NCBI RefSeq assembly: GCF_000011905.1 | Contig: NC_002936.3 | Coordinates: 1,054,001 to 1,118,000 of the forward strand | From: Dehalococcoides mccartyi 195 | GTDB lineage: Bacteria > Chloroflexota > Dehalococcoidia > Dehalococcoidales > Dehalococcoidaceae | Direction of reading: 5' to 3' | DNA: 64,000 bases | Part shown: piece after piece, positions 9,638 through 16,477 of the stretch | How the letters are laid out: each line of letters begins with the position of its first letter | How positions within the stretch are numbered: the stretch's first letter is position 1 | Position numbers and translations under genes: made by a program | The notes under the pieces: model-generated | The model's input: the letters and a program-made list of their open reading frames with translations, nothing else | The model's database searches: none | What the model was told of the DNA's origin: nothing

Positions 9638-9640
9638 AGG

Positions 9641-10360
9641 CTAGGCAACCGGCAGACGGGCAGCGCGGAAGGTGTATCCCACCCCTCTGACCGTCTTGAT
9701 ATATTTCTCGTTAAAGTCACCTATTTTGGAACGCAGACGCCGGATATGCACGTCTACGGTGCGGGTGCCGCCGTAATAGTCAAACCCCCAGATAGTCTCC
9801 AGCAGAGATTCGCGGGTATAGACCCGCCCCCGGTTAGAAGCCAAGTATTTCAGCAGCTCATACTCTTTAAGCGTCAGGCTAAGCAAACGGTCTTTGACCC
9901 TGACCTCATAACTGTCCAAAGTTATTGAAATGTCATCTATCTCTATAATATTCCGGCTGACTTTCTGCCGGAACTGGTAAATAATCCGCCCCAGCCGGAA
10001 TTCCATTTCCGGGCGGCTGTAAGGCGTGATAATAATTTCATCAAACTCAAACTGGCGGGGAATTTTGCGCATGGTCTTTTCATTCACCACCGCCACCAGG
10101 GGTATATCAGGGGTAAAAACCTTTCCGCCCAAAAGTTTCTCACAGGCCTCAAGGCGGTCGTCATCCCAATCAATAAGGCAGATAATTACCGCATCCAGCG
10201 GTTCGGTGCTGTTTTCCAGCAGCTTAACCAGCGAAAAATCAAAACTCAGGCAGGAATAACCGGCCTCAGTCAGGTCATTTTCAAGCCCGTTAGGCAAAAT
10301 ATCGGAACAGCCGATGAGCGCCAGTTTCGGGGTATTATCAGGTAACTTTCTGTTCATCAT
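9641..10360 (-). CDS. GlnR-like orphan OmpR-family transcriptional regulator
   Basis: A 239-residue protein. The N-terminal receiver-like domain (about 10-125) lacks the phosphorylation site: Cys61 stands where the acceptor Asp should be (DAVIIC), and the acidic pocket is also poor. The C-terminal winged helix (about 140-235) contains LTLKEYELLKYLA and YYGGTRTVDVHIRRLRSKIG. The GGTRTVDVH form and the atypical receiver recall actinobacterial GlnR rather than PhoB or OmpR. No histidine kinase adjoins it. It sits upstream of modABC and nif on the same strand. A nitrogen-responsive role is inference; the family call is firm. Confidence 0.75.
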   Translation of the reverse strand: MMNRKLPDNTPKLALIGCSDILPNGLENDLTEAGYSCLSFDFSLVKLLENSTEPLDAVIICLIDWDDDRLEACEKLLGGKVFTPDIPLVAVVNEKTMRKIPRQFEFDEIIITPYSRPEMEFRLGRIIYQFRQKVSRNIIEIDDISITLDSYEVRVKDRLLSLTLKEYELLKYLASNRGRVYTRESLLETIWGFDYYGGTRTVDVHIRRLRSKIGDFNEKYIKTVRGVGYTFRAARLPVA

Positions 10361-10382
10361 AAATCTATGATAACAGTCAATT

Positions 10383-10445
10383 ATTACCGGTATATTACCG
10401 TTTTATTACATCTTATCTTAAAAAATAATGTAACACGGCTGTAAT
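10383..10445. promoter_or_regulatory. Phased repeat array between the GlnR-like gene and marR
   Basis: On the plus strand ATTAC occurs at 10383, 10394 and 10405, exactly 11 bp apart, and GTAAC (10430) and GTAAT (10441) are again 11 bp apart. These match the gTnAC half of a GlnR-type site. The array lies 23 bases from the start of the GlnR-like gene, where it could serve autoregulation, and also upstream of the divergent marR promoter. Confidence 0.5.
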
Positions 10446-10505
10446 ATTTATAACTATGCAAACGTAAAATATACTAAAAACAAACCACCCAGGATTTTCG
10501 GGGGG

Positions 10506-10534
10506 TTGACAAACATCTGTTTAGCTACTAAATT
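10506..10534 (+). promoter_or_regulatory. Promoter and operator of the first marR gene
   Basis: TTGACA (10506-10511), a 17-base spacer and TAAATT (10529-10534) form a good vegetative promoter. An inverted repeat TTTAG-CTA-CTAAA (10520-10532) overlaps the -10, the position expected of an autorepressor site. Nearly the same block precedes the second marR at 21204. Confidence 0.75.
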
Positions 10535-10575
10535 ATTTAACAGTCAAACTACTACTTGGCAGGCAGCACAAGAAC

Positions 10576-11055
10576 ATGACAGACCAGCACAACCGGATTA
10601 AAGCAGATACCGAAAGGGATGAACTCACCCAGCAGATTCTCGAGCATATGCATGTACTGATACATCATATTAAGCGGGACGTATCTGCCACACACCCGCA
10701 TCTCAGCCCGCCCCAAGCCCGGTTGATTTTTATAATCAGCCAGCACAGTGATTCAGGTATATCCGTAAAGGAATTAGCCCGTCTGATGTCAATTACCCCG
10801 GGTGCTGTCACGCAGTTTATAAACGGGTTGATTGATAAAAACCTGATAACCCGGGAAACAGACCCGGCGGACAGGCGCAGTATCAAGATAAAACTAACCC
10901 CGCCAGCCGAAAAGGAGATCCAAAACCTGAAAAAAGATTTCTTCAATTCAGCCGCCCGAAAATTTGGGGCGCTGAATACCGAAGAAATGAAAATACTAGT
11001 CAATCTGGTCAGCAAAATAAACCCCGCACCGGCTACCGAAGAAAACTTACCTTAG
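10576..11055 (+). CDS. MarR-family transcriptional regulator (paralogue 1)
   Basis: A 159-residue winged-helix regulator. The recognition region SGISVKELARLMSITPGAVT (about 59-78) and the wing DPADRRSIKIKLT are intact. It is a clear paralogue of the MarR encoded at 21274, nearly identical through the DNA-binding part and of the same length. Downstream, after 142 bases, is a ferredoxin gene rather than a transporter, so its target is not obvious. The overlapping inverted repeat at its promoter suggests autorepression. Confidence 0.88.
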   Translation: MTDQHNRIKADTERDELTQQILEHMHVLIHHIKRDVSATHPHLSPPQARLIFIISQHSDSGISVKELARLMSITPGAVTQFINGLIDKNLITRETDPADRRSIKIKLTPPAEKEIQNLKKDFFNSAARKFGALNTEEMKILVNLVSKINPAPATEENLP

Positions 11056-11197
11056 AGGTTTGGGGATAAGCGGTTGATTTGAAAATTAGTAAGACCTTCA
11101 GTCAGATATTTCTTTACCCATGGGATTATTTTGCCTGCGGGCAGTGATAATAAAGCCGTTAACACTATAAATCTATTTGAATTCAGAAAGGCAAAAA

Positions 11198-11506
11198 ATG
11201 CAGTCAAACAATCAGACGCCAGCTCCCAGACACAACCCGGGTGATTTTATTCCGGTAATAAATACTTCTAAATGTGAAGGGGATGGAGAATGCACCGTGG
11301 CTTGCCCCAATGGTGTATTTGAAATATATAAATTATCCGCCGAAGAAAAAAGCCAGCTCCCATTTTTCGCCAGGCTCAAAGTATCTGCTCATGGTAGCAA
11401 ACAAGCCAGATTAGTCCACCCAGAACGCTGTGAAGGCTGCGGCACTTGCGTAAGTGCCTGCCATGAAAAAGCAATTAAATTAAAAAGAACCCAAAATAGC
11501 GGCTAA
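11198..11506 (+). CDS. Two-cluster ferredoxin-like protein
   Basis: A 102-residue soluble ferredoxin. The start at 11198 was chosen over an ATG at 11177 because AGAAAGG lies six bases before it. The first motif is C-x2-D-x2-C-x3-CP (SKCEGDGECTVACPN): aspartate replaces the second cysteine, as in Pyrococcus ferredoxin. The second motif is a full C-x2-C-x2-C-x3-C (CEGCGTCVSACH) but lacks the following proline. About 45 residues separate the motifs, more than in small clostridial ferredoxins. It may carry electrons to the nearby dehalogenase or nitrogenase; neither is shown. Confidence 0.8.
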   Translation: MQSNNQTPAPRHNPGDFIPVINTSKCEGDGECTVACPNGVFEIYKLSAEEKSQLPFFARLKVSAHGSKQARLVHPERCEGCGTCVSACHEKAIKLKRTQNSG

Positions 11507-11522
11507 CAGTCTGAATTAGCTG

Positions 11523-11573
11523 GGGTTAAGGCGCTTAATCCGGATACAAGTACCTGACTTTGCGTCTTAACCC
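11523..11573. terminator. Inverted repeat between the convergent ferredoxin and cbiZ genes
   Basis: Arms GGGTTAAGGCGC (11523-11534) and GCGTCTTAACCC (11562-11573) pair over 12 positions with one G-T pair around a long loop. There is no clear T-tract on either side, so it is a possible bidirectional terminator only. Confidence 0.45.
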
Positions 11574-11595
11574 TTTATATTCCCCAGTTTTACGT

Positions 11596-12378
11596 CTAAT
11601 ACCCCCGGCAGTTTCTGACAGCCTGTTTGACCGCCTGAGTTGCAGATTTGGCCATCATCTCCCCCAGTTTGGTATGTCCGCCTACATAAGTATACTTGTC
11701 ATCCCCGCCTGATACGCTGATTATCTGGTCTGTTCCCGTTCCGGTTGCCTGCCATTCGGGGTGTACCGCACTCCGTATATCCAGTTCCTGTAAAGCTACA
11801 TTCTTAGCCTCGGTCAGTGTGATATACGACGAAGCAAGCGTGGGTGTCTCCAGAGTAGAGCCGGTAAGCAGGATAATATTTATCGTGCCTATCTTCTCAA
11901 ACTTGCCATTTCGCTCTATACCGCTTGCGGCATCACAGCCTATCCGCATGGCGTTGGTCTTGACCCCGGCAGTAGCAAAGGCAAGTACCCAAAATTCTTC
12001 ATAACTTTCTTCCGCCCAGGCTATTTTGTCCTGGTCTACTCCAGTAGATAAAAATGAGACTTTATCCAGGTCTGTGCCGTATCTCTCAAGGACTTCTTCC
12101 AGCACTACCGAATAGGCTGTCTGCCAGTCTGATGAGTTGTCGTGCATGAAATCCCAGAGTTCAGGGGGTATGTGGGTGTTTAAGATATATCTGGCCTTAC
12201 CCAGCCCGGTGCGGGTGGAGAGTATATTCCTTTCCTCCGGCAGTTCTATTACCAAAGTATTGGTGGACGCACCCAGTGCCTTATGATAGACAATGCCTGC
12301 TTTTACCCCGTGAAAACTGCCCAGTTCTTTATAACAGGTATCTGTTTTCAGTTCAGATATCACCTTTGTTCCCTCCAT
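11596..12378 (-). CDS. cbiZ: CbiZ, adenosylcobinamide amidohydrolase
   Basis: A 260-residue CbiZ-family protein with FLSTGVDQ, FATAGVKTNAMRIG and TINIILLTGSTL blocks. CbiZ hydrolyses adenosylcobinamide to adenosylcobyric acid, allowing corrinoids with other lower ligands to be remodelled. That matters here because D. mccartyi depends on imported corrinoid for its dehalogenases. The ATG at 12378 is the long form; an in-frame GTG at 12363 has GGAGGG at a good distance and may be the real start. A cobalamin riboswitch lies immediately upstream. It is last of the rdh-linked minus-strand genes. Confidence 0.88.
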   Translation of the reverse strand: MEGTKVISELKTDTCYKELGSFHGVKAGIVYHKALGASTNTLVIELPEERNILSTRTGLGKARYILNTHIPPELWDFMHDNSSDWQTAYSVVLEEVLERYGTDLDKVSFLSTGVDQDKIAWAEESYEEFWVLAFATAGVKTNAMRIGCDAASGIERNGKFEKIGTINIILLTGSTLETPTLASSYITLTEAKNVALQELDIRSAVHPEWQATGTGTDQIISVSGGDDKYTYVGGHTKLGEMMAKSATQAVKQAVRNCRGY

Positions 12379-12409
12379 ATCAGCCTTATTCCCTTTCCCC
12401 GTAAAATAT

Positions 12410-12435
12410 GCCCCCTCCGGAATACAGGAGGGGGC
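12410..12435 (-). terminator. Terminator hairpin of the cbiZ riboswitch
   Basis: A perfect 9-bp stem GCCCCCTCC/GGAGGGGGC with an 8-base loop, followed on the minus strand by ATATTTTA. It lies between the riboswitch core and the cbiZ start, so it is the likely expression platform. Confidence 0.7.
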
Positions 12436-12610
12436 TAATTATCTTTAACTCCGCACCTGCTCTTTCCGTAGTCACCGGAAGGGCAGTACCTGAATCCGGG
12501 CGCTTTGCTGGCTTGCTCTTTTCCCCGCTCACAGTAGGCGCTACTGCTCCGGATTTTCACCGGCTTTCTTTCCCGTTTCCAGGACATTTCTGGTAATATT
12601 CGTATTCGCA
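12436..12610 (-). ncRNA. Cobalamin riboswitch upstream of cbiZ
   Basis: On the minus strand the core reads GCCGGTGAAAATCCGG, then GCAGTAGCGCCTACTGTGA, the hallmark blocks of the cobalamin aptamer. A AAGCCAG and a GCCCGGATTCAGGTACTGCC segment follow where the B12 box should be. That box departs from the usual form ending ACCTGCC and looks interrupted by a few bases. It should repress cbiZ when corrinoid is plentiful. It lies between the lipoprotein gene and cbiZ, so it could also separate cbiZ from rdh-driven transcription. Confidence 0.75.
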
Positions 12611-12629
12611 GGTAATATTTGTATTCGTT
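12592..12629. repeat. 19-bp tandem duplication at the 5' side of the riboswitch
   Basis: Two copies of a 19-base unit beginning GGTAATATT (12592-12610 and 12611-12629), differing at a few positions. It lies at or just before the predicted 5' end of the cobalamin aptamer. Confidence 0.7.
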
Positions 12630-12679
12630 TGTTAATAATACCAACCCTAAGTTCTCTGCAGTTTAATGTATCCAGTTTT

Positions 12680-13150
12680 TTATTCACCTATTACAAATGG
12701 CATATTTAACCGTTCCCATAAATCCACATAGATAATTACGTGATATTCTCCTGGCACAAATCCTTCCTCTGGCGCATAAAGTATAAGCTTAATGGGAAAT
12801 TGAGAATGCAAGTTATCCTCTATCTGTATAGGGTCTGCTTCACTATCCCGAAACCAGCGCACATTAAGGGTCTTACAACACATATCATCCGATAACGAAA
12901 AAACTAAAAATATCGACTCTGCAGATGACGAAAATACATTGCCCCTATCAATCGGCCGTCCGTACGGATCAAGCATATCGGTAACATCTGCCTGTGTTAC
13001 CAGTAAACCCAAATCAGGGCAAGCATCCGGTATTACTTTTTCTGTCTCTGGTTCAGCACAGCCATAGCACCCCATTATCAGCAATAGACACCCTGTAAAC
13101 AGGGCTAACTTCGTTCTCCCAAACCAGTTTGTTGAAAAATTAAGTAACAT
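12680..13150 (-). CDS. Putative lipoprotein in the rdh operon
   Basis: A 156-residue protein that I do not recognise. An N-terminal hydrophobic segment (about 14-28) ends in a lipobox-like LIMGC followed by YGCAEPE, so it is probably exported and lipid-anchored. The mature part has a beta-rich look, with paired cysteines (MCCKTL) and a C-terminal PGEYHVIIYVDLWERLNMPF. It starts two bases after the FmdB-like stop, so it is co-transcribed with rdhAB. A role near the dehalogenase at the membrane is inference from context. Confidence 0.7.
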   Translation of the reverse strand: MLLNFSTNWFGRTKLALFTGCLLLIMGCYGCAEPETEKVIPDACPDLGLLVTQADVTDMLDPYGRPIDRGNVFSSSAESIFLVFSLSDDMCCKTLNVRWFRDSEADPIQIEDNLHSQFPIKLILYAPEEGFVPGEYHVIIYVDLWERLNMPFVIGE

Positions 13151-13152
13151 AT

Positions 13153-13455
13153 TCAGGCTTGTGCTGATTTCGCAGCTTTTTCTGCCAGTCTATCTTGAGC
13201 TACCTTTAATAGCCATGCATTGGGATCAAGGCTTTTGTCTTCATTTAAGCGCTTCTCGGCATAATACATTTTTTCGTCAGAACTATCCTGAAATTTAACC
13301 AGATTTGATGTCTGATTTTTCCATGAAAAACCGGATACTACCCGCTGAGCCCTGCCACCACAGCCGGGACAGCGGTCAATCTGGCAATCTTCTGGTTTAC
13401 CTATTTTCTCATATGAACTCTGGCAAAACTGGCATCTATATTCGTATAAAGGCAT
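13153..13455 (-). CDS. FmdB-family zinc-ribbon protein
   Basis: A 100-residue protein beginning MPLYEYRCQFCQSSYEKI, the classic FmdB regulator-like zinc ribbon with C-x2-C (CQFC) and a second pair CPGC. The ATG at 13455 was chosen because the family always starts MPxYEY; an ATG 14 codons upstream opens the longer frame. It lies between rdhB and the lipoprotein gene on the same strand. The function of the family is poorly known. Its presence in an rdh operon suggests an accessory part in dehalogenase maturation or regulation, which is unproven. Confidence 0.82.
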   Translation of the reverse strand: MPLYEYRCQFCQSSYEKIGKPEDCQIDRCPGCGGRAQRVVSGFSWKNQTSNLVKFQDSSDEKMYYAEKRLNEDKSLDPNAWLLKVAQDRLAEKAAKSAQA

Positions 13456-13513
13456 TTTACTCTCACTTATGCTGGGCAGTGCAGTAATAAGCTGCACCGC
13501 CCAACAGCTTGAT

Positions 13514-13810
13514 TTATTTTTCTTGGCGTCTAATTAACTGGAAAGTAACAAGAGCAAGAACAATACTTACAATTAATAGAATACCCCAACCGAAAAGGGC
13601 ACCTTGAATGAACACCATACTGCCCAATTCTTCGCCAAGCTGAGCACCCAACCAGGCAAAACCGATAATCCATAAAACACCGGACAAAAGCAGCATAATC
13701 CAGTGCCACCATTTAACAGCTTTACCGTATCCTTTGGCCATGGAATATACTGCCCAGGCCGCAGCTGCCAGACCAAGTCCCATCAGTACGTTTAAGAGCA
13801 TCATCCACAT
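13514..13810 (-). CDS. rdhB: RdhB, reductive dehalogenase membrane anchor
   Basis: A 98-residue very hydrophobic protein with three predicted membrane spans, two of them in WWHWIMLLLSGVLWIIGFAW and the C-terminal GWGILLIVSIVLALVTFQLI. Size and position match RdhB, the presumed anchor for RdhA on the outer face of the membrane. The ATG lies one base after the rdhA stop (TAATATG), a tight coupling typical of rdhAB pairs. Sequence similarity among RdhB proteins is low, so the call rests mainly on context. Confidence 0.9.
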   Translation of the reverse strand: MWMMLLNVLMGLGLAAAAWAVYSMAKGYGKAVKWWHWIMLLLSGVLWIIGFAWLGAQLGEELGSMVFIQGALFGWGILLIVSIVLALVTFQLIRRQEK

Positions 13811-13811
13811 A

Positions 13812-15410
13812 TTACTTCACCCCCATTGGAGTATTGACAAAACTGCTGACATATTCATTAGTTTGAATCCACTTCGGAGGTTCGTAAACACCCTGATAGT
13901 TAGGCGGATTAAGTTCTTCCTGATAATGCTTGGGATAGAGTGTCCGTTCTGCCCAGATAGCTATATTTTGGGATGTACCAGTAGCATCATGAGACAAAAC
14001 TTCACGCACGAAGCGATGTACCCAAGTGTTCTTTTTGGTCCACGGGCATACTGAGATACAGGCACGGCAACCCATAGGCCCGGCCCCCAGATTCCAACCG
14101 TCGCGGCATTTAGCAAGATTAGTGTTGAAACGGCGCTGCCCGTAGATCTCAAATTTGGGCTTGTCATCATAGCTTATAGCCTGAGTAGGACAGACCTGAG
14201 CGCACAATTTACAGCGGCTACAGAACTCTGCAAGGTTAAAATCTACCGGTTTATCTGCGGCTAAAGGCAGACTGGTAGTAATAACGGCAGGTCTTACGTT
14301 ACCGCCAAAGTCAGGAGCAAGACAGTTAGAGGTGCGCCCAATTTCACCCATACCACATTCGGCAGCGATACCAGGAACAGGGAAGTCATATCCGCCGAAC
14401 GGGGAATGCCAACGGGCAGGATAACCCAGATATTTAAGGAATTTGACCATCTGCTGGGCTATCTGGGATGAAATGTTGTAACCTGTCCATGAGTCACCAT
14501 AGTTTGGGTCACCGGCGTTTACATCCCAGCTCATAGTACCGGTTACCAAGATGGCATTGTCCCACCAGTCAGGTATTTTGATAGGCGTGTTGATGCCAAA
14601 CCCACGCCCCCCGGTACCGCCGCCCAAGCCACCCAAAGGTGCATGACTATAGGCAACCCAGCCCTTGTTTAATGGGGTAACACCTACGAAAGTTGCACCC
14701 AGGTCAGCTGCCATACGCTTAACAAGCTGGCTGGCAAGCTCCGGAGAATCAAATACTGCCCGTCTGGCTGAAACACCAGACCAGTCATTTTCTTCAGGCG
14801 GAGCCGTGATACTGGAGACAGGAACGGCTCTCTGAGCTTCAGATCTGGCCATGGCAATAAGGCCTTCGTTGGCATTGAAATTGGCTCTGCTTTCTATACT
14901 TGCTTGAAAACGTTCAACAAGCTGGGGAAGCCAATCATACTTGTACTCTTTGTCTATATCCACCATCATGGGATACAGATCATAGTACTCCTGATAGAAA
15001 GTGGACAAACCAGCCAGACCATTGGACGGCCAAGTATTGGGCATAGCATCCAGGTCACCTTTGGTCAGGTCATAACCCAGCGCCGGGCTACTTCCAGATA
15101 CCGCATGTCCGGCACTCTTAAACCGTTCACCATAATACCAACGCATATCTATGCGGTGTATGCCCCCTACGGAATGGTTATTAGGCAAATCAGGGCCGAT
15201 AACCTCCCAGCTGAAAGGGGTAACCTTGTCAACACGGAATGGTTCACGATTAAAATATTCATGACCTTGACGGTGTTCCTGACCCTGCATGGAGAATGCA
15301 GATTGTCCCTCATGATAAGAATTCCAGTAACTGCCAGCGGCGGCTACTCCTAGACCAGCAGCACCTACACCTGCGGCCTTGAGGAAATCTCTACGATTTA
15401 CTTCTGTCAT
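13812..15410 (-). CDS. rdhA: RdhA, corrinoid-dependent reductive dehalogenase
   Basis: A 532-residue catalytic subunit with a twin-arginine signal (RRDFLKAAGVGAAGLGVAAAG, residues about 6-26) for export. Two Fe-S motifs lie near the C-terminus: C397-x2-C-x2-C-x3-C407-P and C435-x12-C448-x2-C-x3-C455-P. These serve electron transfer to the bound corrinoid, which removes halogen from organic substrates. The substrate cannot be told from sequence. The start at 15410 follows GAGAGG. It is first of rdhA-rdhB-fmdB-lipoprotein and is divergent from rdhR, with three palindromic operators between them. Confidence 0.96.
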   Translation of the reverse strand: MTEVNRRDFLKAAGVGAAGLGVAAAGSYWNSYHEGQSAFSMQGQEHRQGHEYFNREPFRVDKVTPFSWEVIGPDLPNNHSVGGIHRIDMRWYYGERFKSAGHAVSGSSPALGYDLTKGDLDAMPNTWPSNGLAGLSTFYQEYYDLYPMMVDIDKEYKYDWLPQLVERFQASIESRANFNANEGLIAMARSEAQRAVPVSSITAPPEENDWSGVSARRAVFDSPELASQLVKRMAADLGATFVGVTPLNKGWVAYSHAPLGGLGGGTGGRGFGINTPIKIPDWWDNAILVTGTMSWDVNAGDPNYGDSWTGYNISSQIAQQMVKFLKYLGYPARWHSPFGGYDFPVPGIAAECGMGEIGRTSNCLAPDFGGNVRPAVITTSLPLAADKPVDFNLAEFCSRCKLCAQVCPTQAISYDDKPKFEIYGQRRFNTNLAKCRDGWNLGAGPMGCRACISVCPWTKKNTWVHRFVREVLSHDATGTSQNIAIWAERTLYPKHYQEELNPPNYQGVYEPPKWIQTNEYVSSFVNTPMGVK

Positions 15411-15472
15411 GATTCCTCTCTCTTTTTGTTAATAATTTGTCTTCCCAAATGCCACACGGTCTTTCCCGAGCG

Positions 15473-15484
15473 TCAGTGTTCCAT
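15473..15484 (-). promoter_or_regulatory. Three-codon upstream ORF with consensus ribosome site in the rdhA leader
   Basis: On the minus strand AAGGAGGTGA (15487-15496) is followed two bases later by ATG GAA CAC TGA. This is the strongest Shine-Dalgarno sequence of the locus, yet it opens only a Met-Glu-His peptide, 62 bases before rdhA. It may be a leader peptide or simply a ribosome standby site. Confidence 0.4.
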
Positions 15485-15533
15485 TCTCACCTCCTTCTAG
15501 TACTGAATATGTAAATATACTTTGGTATCGTTA

Positions 15534-15579
15534 TATCGTATACGAATTATATCGTATACGATACTTATCATGTACGATA
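15534..15579. promoter_or_regulatory. Triple palindromic operator between rdhA and rdhR
   Basis: TATCGTATACGA starts at 15534, the perfect 14-bp palindrome TATCGTATACGATA at 15550, and TATCATGTACGATA (two differences) at 15566. The three start positions are exactly 16 bp apart. A TATAAT on the minus strand (15546-15551) is embedded between the first two copies. This is the expected binding region of the divergent MarR-type RdhR and would control both genes. Confidence 0.75.
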
Positions 15580-15695
15580 CATTATCGCGCTAGTAAATAC
15601 ATCGTCCAAATGGCGTAGTACTTTATGCTGAATTTTTGACGATTCACCTACAAGTTGATATTATTTAAGGTATTAAAGGAGTATCAAAACGGATT

Positions 15696-16166
15696 ATGGA
15701 ATTCAGCGAATTTTACAAATGGGATCCTAATGATGCAGCTGGCCTGTTGCTAATGCGAACCCGCAGGGCCATGTATAAAGAACTTGAAAGAGCATATTAC
15801 AAAATTGGTATTTCTCCCGAGCAGGCAGGCGTTTTTGACCAGGTAGCTACCCACGGCAAAGCAACCATAAATGATATTACCCATCGTCTTCTGCGCGAAC
15901 CCCACACAATACTGGGGCTTATCAACAGAATGGAATCTAACGGATTAATCTATAAAGAAAAAGATGCTGATAACCACAGTATGATAACTATATCTCTAAC
16001 AGAAAAAGGTTATGGTGTTTGCCGCCAGATGCTGGAAATACGTGAAAGTCTGATTAAACCTACAACTGTGCTCACCGATGATGAAAGAGAGCAATTGGAA
16101 AAACTACTCACCAAAATATTAGATGCCACCATGAAGCGCCTCAATAAAAAAACTAAAACAATCTGA
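15696..16166 (+). CDS. rdhR: RdhR, MarR-family regulator of the rdh operon
   Basis: A 156-residue MarR protein beginning MEFSEFYKWDPNDAAGLLLM. The winged helix is at about 52-95 (ATINDITHRLLREPHTILGLINRM) with a wing in KDADNHSMITISLT. It is divergent from rdhA, as MarR regulators are for many Dehalococcoides rdh genes, and it is not close to the two paralogous MarR proteins elsewhere in the window. The ATG follows AAGGAG at a long spacing of 14 bases, so translation may be weak. It probably binds the three palindromes in the shared promoter region. Confidence 0.9.
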   Translation: MEFSEFYKWDPNDAAGLLLMRTRRAMYKELERAYYKIGISPEQAGVFDQVATHGKATINDITHRLLREPHTILGLINRMESNGLIYKEKDADNHSMITISLTEKGYGVCRQMLEIRESLIKPTTVLTDDEREQLEKLLTKILDATMKRLNKKTKTI

Positions 16167-16223
16167 AATTGTAAACTGAAATATCTTAGATTATTCTGAT
16201 AACAAATCTACCTGGCTAATCTA

Positions 16224-16261
16224 AAGTGCCATTCCTAATTTTAAAACTAGGAATGGCACTT
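16224..16261. terminator. Strong terminator after rdhR
   Basis: A perfect 14-bp stem AAGTGCCATTCCTA/TAGGAATGGCACTT with a 10-base loop whose TTTT and AAAA can also pair, then TATTTTG. It ends the rdhR transcript and would also stop transcription from the right. Confidence 0.9.
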
Positions 16262-16434
16262 ATTTTGAAAACACCATAACTGCATATCAACTGCATTTAT
16301 CCAGGAACCAGCACCTTATTTATACAGATGTACTCACGCCTCAAATCAAATACCCTCTGTAAAAGACCGGGCGCCACGCATACCTATTTATATATAGGCA
16401 AAATTTACAAGCAGTTTTTCTAATCCCCAGACCT
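16262..16434. other. Intergenic stretch with no gene seen
   Basis: Between the rdhR terminator and the FmdE promoter. There is no open frame with a ribosome site on either strand. A small inverted repeat CCTAT/ATAGG sits at 16383-16398; otherwise I see nothing. Confidence 0.6.
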
Positions 16435-16463
16435 TTGACAGCCGTAAATAAGCGGTGTATAAT
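16435..16463 (+). promoter_or_regulatory. Consensus promoter of the FmdE-ABC operon
   Basis: TTGACA (16435-16440), a 17-base spacer and TATAAT (16458-16463): a perfect vegetative promoter, the best in the window. Transcription would start near 16470, just before the paired palindromes. Confidence 0.88.
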
Positions 16464-16477
16464 GCAATCCATTGTAC

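Noticed and set aside
12435-12644. 69-codon frame on the minus strand upstream of cbiZ
   Set aside because: It lies across the cobalamin riboswitch, whose conserved blocks explain the sequence; it has no ribosome site.
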